Shown piece after piece: positions 15,275-22,530 of a DNA stretch of 37,627 nt. Numbering within the stretch: the stretch's first letter is position 1; each line of letters starts with the position of its first letter. Where the stretch lies: contig SVPL01000021.1 of assembly GCA_015065925.1 (NCBI GenBank), forward strand, positions 1-37,627, given 5' to 3'. Position numbers and translations under genes: made by a program. Source of the DNA: Oscillospiraceae bacterium. GTDB taxonomy: Bacteria; Bacillota; Clostridia; Oscillospirales; Acutalibacteraceae. The notes beneath the pieces were generated by a model. The model made no database searches, was not told where the DNA came from, and worked only from the letters and a program-made list of their open reading frames with translations.

Positions 15275-17317
15275 ATGCCAGAATCAAAATATCCCGTTTT
15301 GGAGACTCAAGAAAATAAAAGAGTGGTTAAGGTTCCCCTTAGGGAGTACACCTTTGAAAATTCCTGTTTTCCCACATCTGTAAAATCAATGGGGCAGGAG
15401 ATTTTAAGCGCTCCTATCCGTGTAGTTTTAAAGGCTAATAATGAGGAGGAAACCTTTGAGCCTGCTGAGGTTTTTTCGGTTGACTACAAAGAGGATGCCG
15501 TAACCCTTGCTGCTACTATGCAAAGCAAAATTCTTTTTGTAAATACCACCACTAATGTGGAGGATGATGGTTGTGCCTTTGTGGATATGAGCATTATGCC
15601 CCGCGGTTTTACCGTGCCTCAGCTTTTTGGGTTGGAGGAACGAATTTGGCACCGCAGAGTTATAGACCATCTTTGGATAGAGGTTCCCTTTAAAAAGGAG
15701 TGCGCTACCTACTATCAGGTACCCCCGTACACCTATCTTTCGGGTGACATTGAATACCGCGATACAAGTAAGGGTGAGCCTTGGCAGATTTCTTGGTCGG
15801 GTATTACACCTAAAGGTGGATTTAATTCCTGCTTTACAAGTCAGATAATGCTTGCAAATGATGATGTAGGCTTTGGATTTTTCTTTTACAGCGATGAGCA
15901 CTGGAAGGTAAAGTCAAACAGGGCGTTTGAGGTTATTGATAATGGAGATGAATTTGTTCTTCGTATACATATTTTAGATGGTGAGCCCGAGTACTGGCGC
16001 GGTGACACCACCGATGACGGTTCAATGTGGCTTGATCCCATCTCCTTCCGTTTCGGTTTTTGCGCCACACCTTATCGTGAGCTTTCTCCTGCACCGTTTA
16101 CCGAAAAGGCACTCCATATTGACTGCTTTAAAAAGGTACTTAACAACTATGAGGAGTTTTTATCTGCCCCCGTGGTTGAAGGTGACACCGAAATAGGTTT
16201 TGACCGCCTTAAAAGACTTGGCGTAGAGGTTTTATATATTCACGAAAAATGGAACGATATGCAAAATTCTCCCGTTTTAACTGATAAAACCAAAGAAAGA
16301 GCAAAATACATAATAGAGGAATGTCACAAGCGCGGAATAAAGGTTATTCCTTATTTTGGTTATGAGCTTTCCTCACTTTCTCCATATTTTGGTAAGTACG
16401 GAAGCAAATGGAAGGTTATTCAACATCCCGGTGATAATAAAGGCGCGGCTTGGAATCGTTGGCCGGGTCAACGCGCTCTCAGAGTTTGTCTTGACAGCGA
16501 TTGGGCAGATGTTTTTGTAGAAGGCGTTATTAAGGTTGTAGAGGATTTTGGATTCGACGGAATTTATCTTGATACTACAATGTGGCCTAAGGGTTGCGCC
16601 AACCCCGCCCATGGTTGTGGCTATCAGGATAAGGACGGAAATTGGCATACAACCTATTCACAAGACGGCATTCGTAAGGTGTTCAAGGGACTGTATAAAT
16701 ATATAAGTGAGCATAATCTTATTATGAATAATCACGGTAGCGGCGCTATGAACCTTGTTGCTCTTGGTTGCTGTACCTCGGTTTGGGAGGGCGAATCATT
16801 CCAAAATCCCCTTCTTCATGGCATTGTTACCAAAATGCCTGAGGGACATTTAAGAATGATGTTTGGCAGTAAGCATTTCGGTGTTCCTGTTTACTCCCTT
16901 TGCTATTCCAATGATCCCGTTTGGACATATGATAATGCCGTTGCTACCCAGCTACTTCATAATTCTATGCCTAAGCCTGTTGATATCGGCGCGCCCTTAG
17001 AGGCAACCTCCAAAATTTGGAAGGCTTACGATGCTTTCCCAATTGCTCAGTCCGAATTCAAGCCATATTATACCGAGAACGGCGTTACCACCTCAGATGA
17101 CCGAGTAAAGGTTAGCTACTACGATGCGGGTAATAAGATTATGGCGGTTGTAGCAGGTACCGAAAAGGGTATTGAAAGTGATGTTACGGTTGATTTCGGT
17201 GCGTTGGGTGCAACCAACCTTACCGACGCCTTCACAGGTGAAAAGATTGCCGACGGTTCTTCTTACACCGCAAGGGTAGAGGGCTTTGAATATCGCCTTG
17301 TTCTGGCAGATAAATAA
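15275..17317 (+). CDS. DUF6067/GH123-like glycoside hydrolase, paralogue B
   Basis: This 680-aa cytoplasmic protein is co-linear with paralogue A and has the same domain order. It carries FRFGFCATP at the end of the beta-sandwich, RLGVEVLYIHEKWNDMQN, FGFDGIYLDT and SVWEGE in the barrel, and the same C-terminal beta domain. The barrel loop after GIYLD differs (TTMWPKGCANP versus GTIMPAACANV), as does the segment after the YGFE/FGYE strand, so the two may cut different linkages. The open frame begins at ATG 15260, but that codon overlaps GGAGG (15262-15266), which correctly serves ATG 15275. The gene lies head-to-head with paralogue A under mirrored control. Substrate and mechanism are not established here. 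Confidence 0.72.
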   Translation: MPESKYPVLETQENKRVVKVPLREYTFENSCFPTSVKSMGQEILSAPIRVVLKANNEEETFEPAEVFSVDYKEDAVTLAATMQSKILFVNTTTNVEDDGCAFVDMSIMPRGFTVPQLFGLEERIWHRRVIDHLWIEVPFKKECATYYQVPPYTYLSGDIEYRDTSKGEPWQISWSGITPKGGFNSCFTSQIMLANDDVGFGFFFYSDEHWKVKSNRAFEVIDNGDEFVLRIHILDGEPEYWRGDTTDDGSMWLDPISFRFGFCATPYRELSPAPFTEKALHIDCFKKVLNNYEEFLSAPVVEGDTEIGFDRLKRLGVEVLYIHEKWNDMQNSPVLTDKTKERAKYIIEECHKRGIKVIPYFGYELSSLSPYFGKYGSKWKVIQHPGDNKGAAWNRWPGQRALRVCLDSDWADVFVEGVIKVVEDFGFDGIYLDTTMWPKGCANPAHGCGYQDKDGNWHTTYSQDGIRKVFKGLYKYISEHNLIMNNHGSGAMNLVALGCCTSVWEGESFQNPLLHGIVTKMPEGHLRMMFGSKHFGVPVYSLCYSNDPVWTYDNAVATQLLHNSMPKPVDIGAPLEATSKIWKAYDAFPIAQSEFKPYYTENGVTTSDDRVKVSYYDAGNKIMAVVAGTEKGIESDVTVDFGALGATNLTDAFTGEKIADGSSYTARVEGFEYRLVLADK

Positions 17318-17387
17318 TATTGGCTTTATAATAAACGTTGGCGCAACCAATTAGAGCCCATAAAAGAAAAATTTAAAAATAATAAAA

Positions 17388-17465
17388 GTAGAGCTTATTT
17401 GGCTAAAATCCGTTAAAATGGAAAGAATTAGTAACCATAAACGGAAAAAACCAAATAAGCTCTAC
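17388..17465. repeat. 78-bp inverted repeat with nested hairpins between convergent genes
   Basis: Perfect 15-bp ends GTAGAGCTTATTTGG (17388-17402) and CCAAATAAGCTCTAC (17451-17465) enclose a second helix, TCCGTT/AACGGA (17409-17414 with 17440-17445), and a third, ATGG/CCAT (17418-17421 with 17435-17438). On the minus strand it is followed by a U-rich stretch, so it may terminate the nucleoside-hydrolase transcript. A small MITE-like element is the alternative, but no clear target duplication is visible. The rest of the 17318-17533 gap shows nothing else convincing. Confidence 0.6.
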
Positions 17466-17533
17466 AAACATTTATAGAAAAATTTCTTGAATTTTTGAAG
17501 GTGCAATGGGAATTAAAACTATTGCCGTAAAAA

Positions 17534-18457
17534 TCAGTTCCTTAAGGTTTTAAATAAATCATCAAAAATTGCATCTCTGTTTACCCTGTAAACCTGACAA
17601 ATTTTATCTCTGTTTTCATCAAAAGAATATTCCTTTGTATATTCGGGCATTGGGGCGGGAATTAATTTATCCTGCATATATTTTTTATCGTCGTTCATAA
17701 GCCAAAACAGGGTGGAAATATCCCAAATAACACGCGACCAGGTTTTATAGGGCGAATATTTTTCACCATCGGCTACAGTACGGTTATAAAGATAATCGCA
17801 AATTTGATTTTTACCCTTTAGCCAATATTCAAGCTCGGGTTTTGTAGTTAAAAGCCTATCAACAACACCCATACAAGGTAGTTGTACAAGGGGGACTCCC
17901 GAACCCATTAAAACCCTGGATGCCGTTAAATCGTTGCGCATATTATATTCGTTTGCGCCCATTGGAAGGTGTGTAGCATTTCCGCCAAGCCAAACAACAA
18001 CGGTATTTTCTTTTGCCTTTGGATTTTTTAGTATTGCCGATGCAATGTTTGAAACTGCACCAATAGCAACTATGTACAGAGGATTTTCGGGAGAATATTT
18101 ATTTGCAGTATTGGCAATAAAATCCGCCGCATCAGATTCTATGGGAGTAATTTCATTCTCTAAATAAGCCGCCGAACCTTTAAAGACAATGGGGTTTAAA
18201 GCTTCTCTGTTTAATAGTTTTAAAAGCCTTAAAATTTCATCATAACTTTTAAGCATACCTTCTTTAGGACTCTTTGCCCTTGGAGGTTTGCAAAATGGCG
18301 CAGCACAAATACCCTTAATATTAAACTTTTCGGTTTTTAAAACTGCATAACATATAGCGTATAAATCGTCAATTTCGGTAAAAGCATCAGAATCTATGAT
18401 TATATCTACTTTGCCATTGGGGGGAGTAAGATTTTTTAGAAATTGCTCGTTATTCAT
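17534..18457 (-). CDS. Nucleoside hydrolase-like protein (IunH superfamily)
   Basis: This 307-aa cytoplasmic protein has the superfamily's N-terminal calcium/ribose-binding aspartate cluster in the form IDSDAFTEIDD (residues about 21-31). It also has VAIGAVSNIASAI and the later EYNMRNDLTASRVLMGSGVPL, which corresponds to the E-N-x-x-D motif. The family normally splits N-ribosyl bonds of nucleosides. It begins 2 bp after the stop of the arabinofuranosidase gene and must be translated from the same mRNA, with a GAGG site inside the upstream gene. That partner suggests a pentosyl substrate other than an ordinary nucleoside, though this is inference. Confidence 0.8.
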   Translation of the reverse strand: MNNEQFLKNLTPPNGKVDIIIDSDAFTEIDDLYAICYAVLKTEKFNIKGICAAPFCKPPRAKSPKEGMLKSYDEILRLLKLLNREALNPIVFKGSAAYLENEITPIESDAADFIANTANKYSPENPLYIVAIGAVSNIASAILKNPKAKENTVVVWLGGNATHLPMGANEYNMRNDLTASRVLMGSGVPLVQLPCMGVVDRLLTTKPELEYWLKGKNQICDYLYNRTVADGEKYSPYKTWSRVIWDISTLFWLMNDDKKYMQDKLIPAPMPEYTKEYSFDENRDKICQVYRVNRDAIFDDLFKTLRN

Positions 18458-18459
18458 AA

Positions 18460-19893
18460 CTATTCAACCTCAATTTCAATGGCGGCAACTGCTGCCGCAG
18501 GAAGTTTAAAGTTTAAGCCCTCGATTTCTTTTGTTTTATAAGCAAAAACATCGGGGTTTAACATTGTTACTTCGGTTGTAGTATTCTCAGCAATATAGTG
18601 CATTTTAATTTTCTTTGCTTTTTTACCGCCTAAATCCAAACTTATTTCCTCAGATGAAGACATACTTGTATTTGCAATATGTATAAAGATTTTATTATCG
18701 GTAGCCGATGCAACAGCATCAATAGTTCCGTTATAATTTATATCAAGAGCAAACTTTCCCTGATGTTTTTTAAAAAGCGACATAACCGAGCCAACCGGCT
18801 GTAAATAAGGTTTGAAATGCTCCCATTTTAAGGCGCCCGGAATTAAAATAGCATTAACCTGCCAAACGTTGCCAAAGAAGTCTGCCATAGTAGCAATATC
18901 TAAAACATCGCTATGGCGCATAATTGTGTTAAGGCAACGGGCATAGGCAACACCCGCCACCCAAGAAGAAAGAACCTCGTTGCGATTTCTGCCCTGCATA
19001 ATAAAATGGCCCTCTGTCATAGCAAGATGTTTATTACCACAGTCAGCACGCATAGTTTTAATGTGCTCATCAAGGGACTTATATCCATCCATTAGCAGAT
19101 TCCATGTGTTTTCGGGATTAAGTCTATAATCAGTACCGTTAAGGGGTGAAACGTAAAAATCTGCACCAAAATGGTGATGAAAAGCAAGCATATCAAGGGA
19201 ATCTATTTCGCTCATTTTTTTGCACCATTTAATATTGTCGTAGGATCTGTCACCCCAACCTATAAGCTTAATACTCGGGTCGACGATTTTCATTTTTTCG
19301 GCAAAACGGCAGGTAACGTCATAACCTTCATCAAGCTTAAAACCTGTGTTGCCGCAAATTCTATATGAAGTTTCGTTGCCAATTTGCCAATATTTTACGT
19401 TAAAAGGGTTACCCTTACGCAAAGCATTTTCAGGATTATTACAGTAATCAACCCACTCTGCCGCTTCTTCGGCGGTGCCTAATCTGCTGTTATCGTTTTT
19501 AGGATTTGCCCAGCAGTCAAATCCGTCCGACTCGGTATTAACAACCAATAAAGGTTCGGCATTTACCTGACGGCAAAAATCTACAACCTCATTGGTACCA
19601 ACGGCGTTGCTGTAAATACCGCCCCAACAATGATTAATCATAGGCTTGCGGTCTTTAAAATCACCAACACCTTCCTTCCAATGGTAATAGGCGGCAAAGG
19701 TACCACCAAAACGAACCATTGTGGGGGAAAGTTCATTAACCTTTTCTATTAAAGATGGATACCACTTGTTTTCGGTATAATCCCAACCTGCATCTACAGA
19801 CGTATCGGTAGCGCTTAAAGGCTCCATAAACTGCATATATAAATATGGTGATATTTTATGCTTTTTCTCGGTGTTTATTTTAAGGTTTGACAT
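18460..19893 (-). CDS. Alpha-L-arabinofuranosidase, GH51-type
   Basis: This 477-aa clan GH-A glycosidase has no signal peptide. YWQIGNETS carries the acid/base Glu of the GNE motif, and AMTEGHF supplies the likely nucleophile Glu. MVRFGGTFAAYYHWKEGVG, near residue 60, is the usual GH51 substrate-site strand, and a C-terminal beta-sandwich closes the protein. GH51 enzymes release arabinofuranose from arabinan, arabinoxylan or arabinogalactan oligosaccharides. I use the ATG at 19893, which has AAGGAG 6 nt upstream; the open frame extends 33 bp further with no such site. First gene of a two-gene operon with the nucleoside hydrolase-like gene. Confidence 0.85.
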   Translation of the reverse strand: MSNLKINTEKKHKISPYLYMQFMEPLSATDTSVDAGWDYTENKWYPSLIEKVNELSPTMVRFGGTFAAYYHWKEGVGDFKDRKPMINHCWGGIYSNAVGTNEVVDFCRQVNAEPLLVVNTESDGFDCWANPKNDNSRLGTAEEAAEWVDYCNNPENALRKGNPFNVKYWQIGNETSYRICGNTGFKLDEGYDVTCRFAEKMKIVDPSIKLIGWGDRSYDNIKWCKKMSEIDSLDMLAFHHHFGADFYVSPLNGTDYRLNPENTWNLLMDGYKSLDEHIKTMRADCGNKHLAMTEGHFIMQGRNRNEVLSSWVAGVAYARCLNTIMRHSDVLDIATMADFFGNVWQVNAILIPGALKWEHFKPYLQPVGSVMSLFKKHQGKFALDINYNGTIDAVASATDNKIFIHIANTSMSSSEEISLDLGGKKAKKIKMHYIAENTTTEVTMLNPDVFAYKTKEIEGLNFKLPAAAVAAIEIEVE

Positions 19894-19925
19894 AAACTTC
19901 TCCTTAATATAATTAATCCATAACA

Positions 19926-19990
19926 ATCATACCACTTTAAAATCTTCAATTCAACGGAAATAATGGACAACACTGTGCGCCAAATGTCTG
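19926..19990 (-). promoter_or_regulatory. Promoter and regulator box of the arabinofuranosidase operon
   Basis: Read on the minus strand: TTGAAT (19954-19949), 17 bp, TATGAT (19931-19926). Exactly 16 bp upstream of -35 is CAGACATTTGGCGCACAGTG (19990-19971). It shares GACATTT and a GCA at the same offset with the two boxes of the glycosidase paralogues. The intervening TTGTCCAT resembles a second half-site. Confidence 0.68.
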
Positions 19991-20024
19991 AATTGTATAC
20001 TTTTGCAGAATTGTATGTTTTTAA

Positions 20025-20052
20025 TTGACATTTTTTCTTATTATGCTATAAT
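20025..20052 (+). promoter_or_regulatory. Promoter of the AraC regulator gene
   Basis: TTGACA (20025-20030), a 16-bp spacer and TATAAT (20047-20052) form a near-consensus promoter. The expected start of transcription (about 20058-20060) coincides with the ATG at 20059. The -35 lies inside TTGACATTTT, which resembles the GACATTTT regulator box and so could allow autorepression. Confidence 0.75.
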
Positions 20053-20058
20053 TACAAT

Positions 20059-20934
20059 ATGAAGAACACTAAAACCAATACATCTTATCCACAAATAAGT
20101 GTTGATATCGGCGAATTGAGTTTAAATATTTTTCGCGTAGGTAAATCCCCCCTTATAAAAGCTTTTGACGGTCCGCCAAATCACCACCACATAAGAGCAA
20201 CTCATACCCATTTTACCTATGAAATCTTTTTTGTTACGTCGGGAAGCCTTAAACTTGTAACAACTAACAGCATTATGGAATATAAAAGCTCGGTGCTTAT
20301 TATTCCGCCAAAAACAAAACACGTGTCTGTTCCAACCGGAGGTGAAAGCTATTGCTTGTTATTTTCATTTAATGGAAATCCAAGCATTGCGGAGCAGTTA
20401 AATCAAGGTATATGCGAACTACCAATAAACGAAGAAATAATTTTTTACGTTAAAAAATTCACCGAAAGCACTTTAGAAAATACTTATTCATCAACCGTTA
20501 ATGTGAAACATTTAGCAGCCCTTATTTTTAATAATGTTTTTAATCATCTAAGTTCTACAGACCTAAAAATCTATAACAATAAAAAACACGCTTCACAGCA
20601 TATTAACGCCATAGAAACATACATAAATTCCCATATAACTAATAATATATCTTCCAAATTAACTCTTGGTGACGTTGCAAAAAACGTGTTTTTGAGTACT
20701 AAACAGGTTTCGCGCATTATTGTAAATGAATACGGTTGTACTTTTTCTAATCTTATAACTGAAAAAAGACTTGTTGTTGCCGAAGCTATGCTTAAAAATA
20801 CCGATGTAAAAGTATCTGAAATTGCAAATCAAACCTTTTTTGGAAGCGAAAAGTATTTTTATAGAGTTTTTAAATCAAAATACGGAATGTCACCACTTAA
20901 ATACCGCAAAGAAATTCGTATTTTAGAAAAATAA
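20059..20934 (+). CDS. AraC family transcriptional regulator
   Basis: This 291-aa protein has an N-terminal cupin sensor domain (about 40-160, with HTHFTYEIFFVTSG and IIPPKTKHVSVP) and a C-terminal double helix-turn-helix (about 190-288). The latter includes LTLGDVAKNVFLSTKQVSRII and the family hallmark YFYRVFKSKYGMSPLKYRKE. It is divergent from the arabinofuranosidase operon and is the only regulator in the glycan locus, so it probably senses a released sugar and activates the three promoters that share the GACATTT box. The mRNA seems leaderless: the promoter -10 ends 6 bp before ATG 20059 and there is no ribosome binding site. No other start would keep the sensor domain. Confidence 0.9.
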   Translation: MKNTKTNTSYPQISVDIGELSLNIFRVGKSPLIKAFDGPPNHHHIRATHTHFTYEIFFVTSGSLKLVTTNSIMEYKSSVLIIPPKTKHVSVPTGGESYCLLFSFNGNPSIAEQLNQGICELPINEEIIFYVKKFTESTLENTYSSTVNVKHLAALIFNNVFNHLSSTDLKIYNNKKHASQHINAIETYINSHITNNISSKLTLGDVAKNVFLSTKQVSRIIVNEYGCTFSNLITEKRLVVAEAMLKNTDVKVSEIANQTFFGSEKYFYRVFKSKYGMSPLKYRKEIRILEK

Positions 20935-20960
20935 AGAAGCAAAACTTCTACATAATATTT

Positions 20961-20991
20961 AAAGGGGTCAATCGGTCCCTTTACTTTTTTT
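20961..20991. terminator. Terminator after the AraC gene
   Basis: Arms AAAGGGG (20961-20967) and TCCCTTT (20976-20982) pair with one G-T. ACTTTTTTT follows on the plus strand. It lies between convergent genes. Confidence 0.85.
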
Positions 20992-21002
20992 ATAAACGCA
21001 CT

Positions 21003-21698
21003 TTATTCCGTAATATCAGCGTATTTTATGGCTGTTTTCAAGGATTTGTAGTTGTCGTAATAATCGGTATAACTTATATCTGTTTCACAGTTTTTCTTTA
21101 AAAATTTATATAATTCGGTGTTACCATTATTTAGAAACTTCAAGCTCACTTCCCCCAAAGCGTAGCAATAGTAGGATATTCTTTCGGGGGTGGGATTTTT
21201 TACTTCGCAAAGCAAAGTGCTAAGGGAGGCACCGTAAACCAAAAGCTTTTCATCTTTGGCTAAGATTTCATTGTTTTGCGCAGGTGAGGGGAGCCCGTAC
21301 GGAGTTTCAATTTCTATACCTCCTAAAAAGTTTACCGTGTTCTCAAATCCCAAAAGGCTAAAGGATATTTGCTTTGTGTATTCAGATTTTTCGTATCCTA
21401 TAGCTTTTTTCTCCTTTGAATTTATCAAAAAGGTCGGTCTGCATTCAATATTTAATTTTTGATTTTTTGGTGAAATTTTCAGCAAAAAATCAACGGGACA
21501 TTTGGCGATGCTGATTTTTACACTTATTGTTTCTACACTGTCAGGGGGCGAATAGGTGACCGACGGTTGATTTTTCAAAGCGGCTTCTTTGGCAGAATTT
21601 GAAGTGAAATTCGGGTAAATCATAATAATAAAGAATATAAAAAAACAAATAGTAAAGCTTATTGTGCCGATTATGATATTTTTAAATAAATTTTTCAT
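21003..21698 (-). CDS. Unknown membrane-anchored extracytoplasmic protein
   Basis: This 231-aa protein is of no family I recognise. One N-terminal membrane segment (about residues 8-30, rich in Ile and Phe) is followed by a mostly polar, probably beta-rich outside domain with VETISVKISIAKCPVDFLLKIS and three more cysteines (CRP, LLCEV, NCET). The open frame runs to 21941, but that extension lies antisense to the CpsC gene and its promoter. The ATG at 21698 has AGAGGA just upstream and is preferred. It is divergent from the capsule-regulation genes by about 120 bp, which suggests a surface role but does not prove one. Confidence 0.6.
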   Translation of the reverse strand: MKNLFKNIIIGTISFTICFFIFFIIMIYPNFTSNSAKEAALKNQPSVTYSPPDSVETISVKISIAKCPVDFLLKISPKNQKLNIECRPTFLINSKEKKAIGYEKSEYTKQISFSLLGFENTVNFLGGIEIETPYGLPSPAQNNEILAKDEKLLVYGASLSTLLCEVKNPTPERISYYCYALGEVSLKFLNNGNTELYKFLKKNCETDISYTDYYDNYKSLKTAIKYADITE

Positions 21699-21755
21699 TT
21701 TATATTCCTCTTTGTTGAAATTTTTATTTATTTTTATGTAAAATGCAAAAAACAC

Positions 21756-21784
21756 TTGCACACTAACTCGAATTATAGTATAAT
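21756..21784 (+). promoter_or_regulatory. Promoter of the CpsC-CpsD-CpsB-CapD operon
   Basis: TTGCAC (21756-21761), a 17-bp spacer and a perfect TATAAT (21779-21784) lie 32 bp before the CpsC start. TTGGAGG precedes ATG 21817. Confidence 0.75.
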
Positions 21785-21816
21785 AAGATAAATTATGACC
21801 ATCTTGGAGGCATTTT

Positions 21817-22527
21817 ATGAATGAATTAACTTTATCCAGTTTGTTGGGTATACTAAGAAAAAGCATTGTATACATTATTATTGCTGCAATAGTATTTGCA
21901 ATTGCAGGATATTTATATTGTGAATTTATAGCTACACCCACATATCAAGCAAAGATTGCTTTGTTGGCCACCAATAGTAGTGGTTTTGCTAATCAAGATT
22001 CCGAGGATATCGGAACCGACTCTTCAGAACTTTCGGCAGCGCGTTCTCTTATAAATACCTACATCGATATTTTTTCAACTCGTGAATTTTTTGGTATGAT
22101 CAAGGAAAAAACCGGATTGGATTATTCAGACAATACTTTAAAAGGTATGGTTAACATATCGCGTCGTTCGGATACATCTTTATTTATAGATATTGTCGTT
22201 ACCTCCGCTAATAAAAAGCATGCCATTATTGTTGCAGATGCTATATATGAATATAGTGACGACTATTTGGTATCCTTGCTTCCTGCTGCTTCGGTTAAAG
22301 GGGTTGAAAAGTCGGGTTCAAGGGCAGTTCAGAACTATCCAAACACATCTTCAGCCATTTTTTTAGCAGCTGTTTTAGGCGGTGTGTTGACTTTTGTCGT
22401 ATTTGTTATTATCAATATTATGGACAAGACCATTAAAGGCGAAAAGGATTTCTCAGCAAATTATGATATTCCTATTTTGGGTAATATTCCTAACTTTAAG
22501 GTAGCAGCCAGAGAGGAGAAGAAATAA
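21817..22527 (+). CDS. Wzz/CpsC-type chain-length determinant and tyrosine kinase modulator
   Basis: This 236-aa protein has two membrane segments (about residues 16-37 and 183-204) flanking an extracytoplasmic region, the arrangement of Gram-positive Wzz-family polysaccharide co-polymerases (CpsC, YveK, CapA). TPTYQAKIALLATN just after the first segment is typical. The short cytoplasmic tail after the second segment would activate the kinase encoded next. Such pairs tune the chain length and export of surface polysaccharide. It lies 3 bp before the kinase gene. Confidence 0.88.
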   Translation: MNELTLSSLLGILRKSIVYIIIAAIVFAIAGYLYCEFIATPTYQAKIALLATNSSGFANQDSEDIGTDSSELSAARSLINTYIDIFSTREFFGMIKEKTGLDYSDNTLKGMVNISRRSDTSLFIDIVVTSANKKHAIIVADAIYEYSDDYLVSLLPAASVKGVEKSGSRAVQNYPNTSSAIFLAAVLGGVLTFVVFVIINIMDKTIKGEKDFSANYDIPILGNIPNFKVAAREEKK

Positions 22528-22530
22528 GAT

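Noticed and set aside
12919-17317. The inverted glycosidase pair as a transposon or large inverted-repeat element
   Set aside because: Similarity follows the two coding frames, the middle is a shared control region, and no terminal repeats or transposase were found.
21699-21941. N-terminal extension of the minus-strand unknown gene by 81 residues
   Set aside because: It lies antisense to the CpsC promoter and the start of the CpsC gene, while ATG 21698 has a good AGAGGA site and begins a normal membrane anchor.
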